NCBI GenBank assembly: GCA_023392645.1
Contig: JAEVYR010000055.1
Location: 1-6,312 of the forward strand
Reading direction: 5' to 3'
DNA length: 6,312 bases
From: Chloroflexota bacterium
GTDB taxonomy: Bacteria; Chloroflexota; Chloroflexia; Thermomicrobiales; UBA6265
Every line of letters starts with the position of its first letter. The stretch's first letter is position 1. The notes under the pieces are model-generated. The model did not search any database. It worked only from the letters and a program-made list of their open reading frames with translations, and was not told the origin of the DNA. Below, piece by piece: positions 5,015 through 6,312 of the stretch. The translations under genes were made by a program, and so were the position numbers.

Positions 5015-6289
5015 TTACTCGGTCTCCCAGGAGTCGAGGTACTTCGCCTGCTCCGCCGTCAGCGTGTCGATCTCGACGCCCATCGCCTGCAGCTTGAGCG
5101 CGGCGATCTGCTTGTCGATCTCCGTCGGCACGACATAGACCTTGTTCTCCAGGTCATTGTGATGCTGCACGATGTACTCCGCCGAGAGCGCCTGGTTGGA
5201 GAAGCTCATATCCATCACGCTGGCCGGGTGGCCCTCGGCCGCCGAGAGGTTGATCAAGCGGCCATCGGCCAGCACGATCACGCTCTTGTCGTCGAAGCTG
5301 TACTCCTCGACAAACGGCCGGAGCTGCCGGCGCCCCTCACCCGCCATCTCGCCGAGCGCCTTGAGGTTGATCTCGGAGTTGAAGTGGCCCGCGTTGGCGA
5401 GAATGGCGCCATCCTTCATCGCCGCGAAGTCCTCGCGGTCAATGACATTCACGTTGCCGGTCGCGGTGACCATCAGGTCGGCCAGCGCCGCGGCCTCGAC
5501 GATCGGCATCACGCGGAAGCCGTCCATCGCCGCCTCGAGCGCCCGGGTTGGGTCGATCTCGGTGACGATCACCTGGGCTCCCATGCCGCTCAGCCGCATC
5601 GCAACGCCCTTGCCGCACCAGCCGTAGCCAGCGACGACGGCCGTCTTGCCGGCGATCAGCACGTTGGTCGCCCGGAGGATGCCGTCGATCGAGCTCTGCC
5701 CGGTGCCGTAGCGGTTGTCGAAAAAGTGCTTGGTATCGGCGTCGTTGACGGCGATGATCGGGAACTTGAGCACGCCCGCCTTTTCCATCGCCCGCTCGCG
5801 GATGACGCCGGTGGTGGTCTCCTCGGTGCCGCCCAGAATGTCCGGCAGCAGCTCGGGGTAGTCACGGTGAATCGTCGCGACGACGTCAGCACCATCGTCG
5901 ATCACCAGATTCGGCTTGTGGGCGATCGCCGAGCGGATGTGACGGTCGTAGGTCTCGGCGTCCTCGCCCTTGATCGCGAACACCGGGATGCCGGCGTCGA
6001 CCAGGGCCGCGGCGACATCGTCCTGCGTCGAAAGCGGATTGCTGGCGCAAAGCACGGCGTCGACCCCGCCCGCCTGCAGAGTCAGGGCCAGGTTGCCCGT
6101 CTCGGTGGTGATGTGCGCGCAAGCGAGCATCCGCATCCCCTTGAAGGGCTGCTCCTTCTCGAAGCGCTCGCGAATCTGCGCCAGCACGGGCATTTCCCGC
6201 GCCGCCCACTCGAGCCGTCGTCGCCCGTCCGCCGCCAGCGATGGGTCCTTGATGTCAAAATTCCGCGTGTCTGTCGAAGTAGCCGCCAT
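5015..6289 (-). CDS. ahcY: Adenosylhomocysteinase, short thermophile/archaeal type
   Basis: A 424-residue NAD-dependent cytosolic enzyme that reversibly splits S-adenosylhomocysteine into adenosine and homocysteine, relieving product inhibition of methyltransferases. The substrate side shows HITTETGNLALTL (59-71), STQDD (87-91), DDGAD (131-135), EET (156-158) and VNDADTKHFFDNRYG (181-195), with Lys187 and Asp191 equivalent to the human catalytic Lys186 and Asp190. The NAD fold has GYGWCGKG (221-228) and TEID (243-246), then GHFNSEI (301-307) and EGHP with His354. It lacks the insertion of the longer bacterial form and ends AKYLDSWETE without the (P)DHYRY tail. The start ATG 6289 has GGAGG 11 nt upstream. 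A GTG at 6307 overlaps that GGAGG and is rejected. It is the first visible gene of the ahcY-metK-darA cluster; its promoter is outside the window. S-inosylhomocysteine hydrolase is a related alternative. Confidence 0.96.
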   Translation of the reverse strand: MAATSTDTRNFDIKDPSLAADGRRRLEWAAREMPVLAQIRERFEKEQPFKGMRMLACAHITTETGNLALTLQAGGVDAVLCASNPLSTQDDVAAALVDAGIPVFAIKGEDAETYDRHIRSAIAHKPNLVIDDGADVVATIHRDYPELLPDILGGTEETTTGVIRERAMEKAGVLKFPIIAVNDADTKHFFDNRYGTGQSSIDGILRATNVLIAGKTAVVAGYGWCGKGVAMRLSGMGAQVIVTEIDPTRALEAAMDGFRVMPIVEAAALADLMVTATGNVNVIDREDFAAMKDGAILANAGHFNSEINLKALGEMAGEGRRQLRPFVEEYSFDDKSVIVLADGRLINLSAAEGHPASVMDMSFSNQALSAEYIVQHHNDLENKVYVVPTEIDKQIAALKLQAMGVEIDTLTAEQAKYLDSWETE

Positions 6290-6300
6290 GTGTTTCGTTG

Positions 6301-6305
6301 CCTCC
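6301..6305 (-). promoter_or_regulatory. Ribosome binding site of ahcY
   Basis: GGAGG on the minus strand lies 11 nt before ATG 6289, slightly long spacing. It overlaps the in-frame GTG at 6307, which therefore is unlikely to be the start. The remaining 5 bases of the window are too short to show a promoter or riboswitch. Confidence 0.55.
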
Positions 6306-6312
6306 ACGTGTC

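Overview
The window is GC-rich (roughly two-thirds G+C), densely packed bacterial DNA. Gene content fits a chromosomal segment from a Chloroflexota-like (possibly Thermomicrobia-like) or other GC-rich thermophile-type bacterium. The reasons are a short thermophile/archaeal-type adenosylhomocysteinase, a cyclic di-AMP receptor (DarA/PstA family), a TPR protein with a very acidic tail, GC-rich third codon positions, and some TTG/GTG start ambiguity. This taxonomic placement is inference. I see no transposase, integrase, CRISPR array, rRNA or tRNA.

Layout from left to right. A plus-strand TPR protein with a highly acidic C-terminus (37-909) is followed by a perfect 16-bp terminator hairpin (946-980). 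This hairpin faces a minus-strand cluster read from 2432 down to 1103: mobA (molybdenum cofactor guanylyltransferase), a YkvA-like DUF1232 membrane protein, and a small basic protein with a single C-terminal membrane anchor. mobA is divergent from a small plus-strand SWIM zinc-finger protein (2742-3023). The 309-bp gap between them holds a palindromic promoter-like core and a long leader. The leader carries a tiny upstream ORF, a terminator-like hairpin and a sequence able to form an H-type pseudoknot.

The right half is one minus-strand cluster read from 6289 down to 3020: ahcY, metK, darA and an unrecognised 84-codon gene. AhcY and MetK are two consecutive activities of the activated methyl cycle: AhcY removes S-adenosylhomocysteine and gives homocysteine, and MetK makes S-adenosylmethionine. 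DarA is a PII-like cytosolic c-di-AMP sensor. The last gene overlaps darA by ATGA, which suggests translational coupling. Each of the two larger gaps, ahcY-metK and metK-darA, can fold into a substantial hairpin. The metK-darA one spans the metK stop codon and reaches into the darA ribosome binding site.

The SWIM gene and the last gene of the metK cluster converge so tightly that one CTAG supplies both stop codons. Each transcript has a candidate hairpin about 40 nt inside the opposing gene. The least expected points are the methyl-cycle/c-di-AMP-receptor gene cluster with its intergenic RNA structures, and the leader of the SWIM gene.
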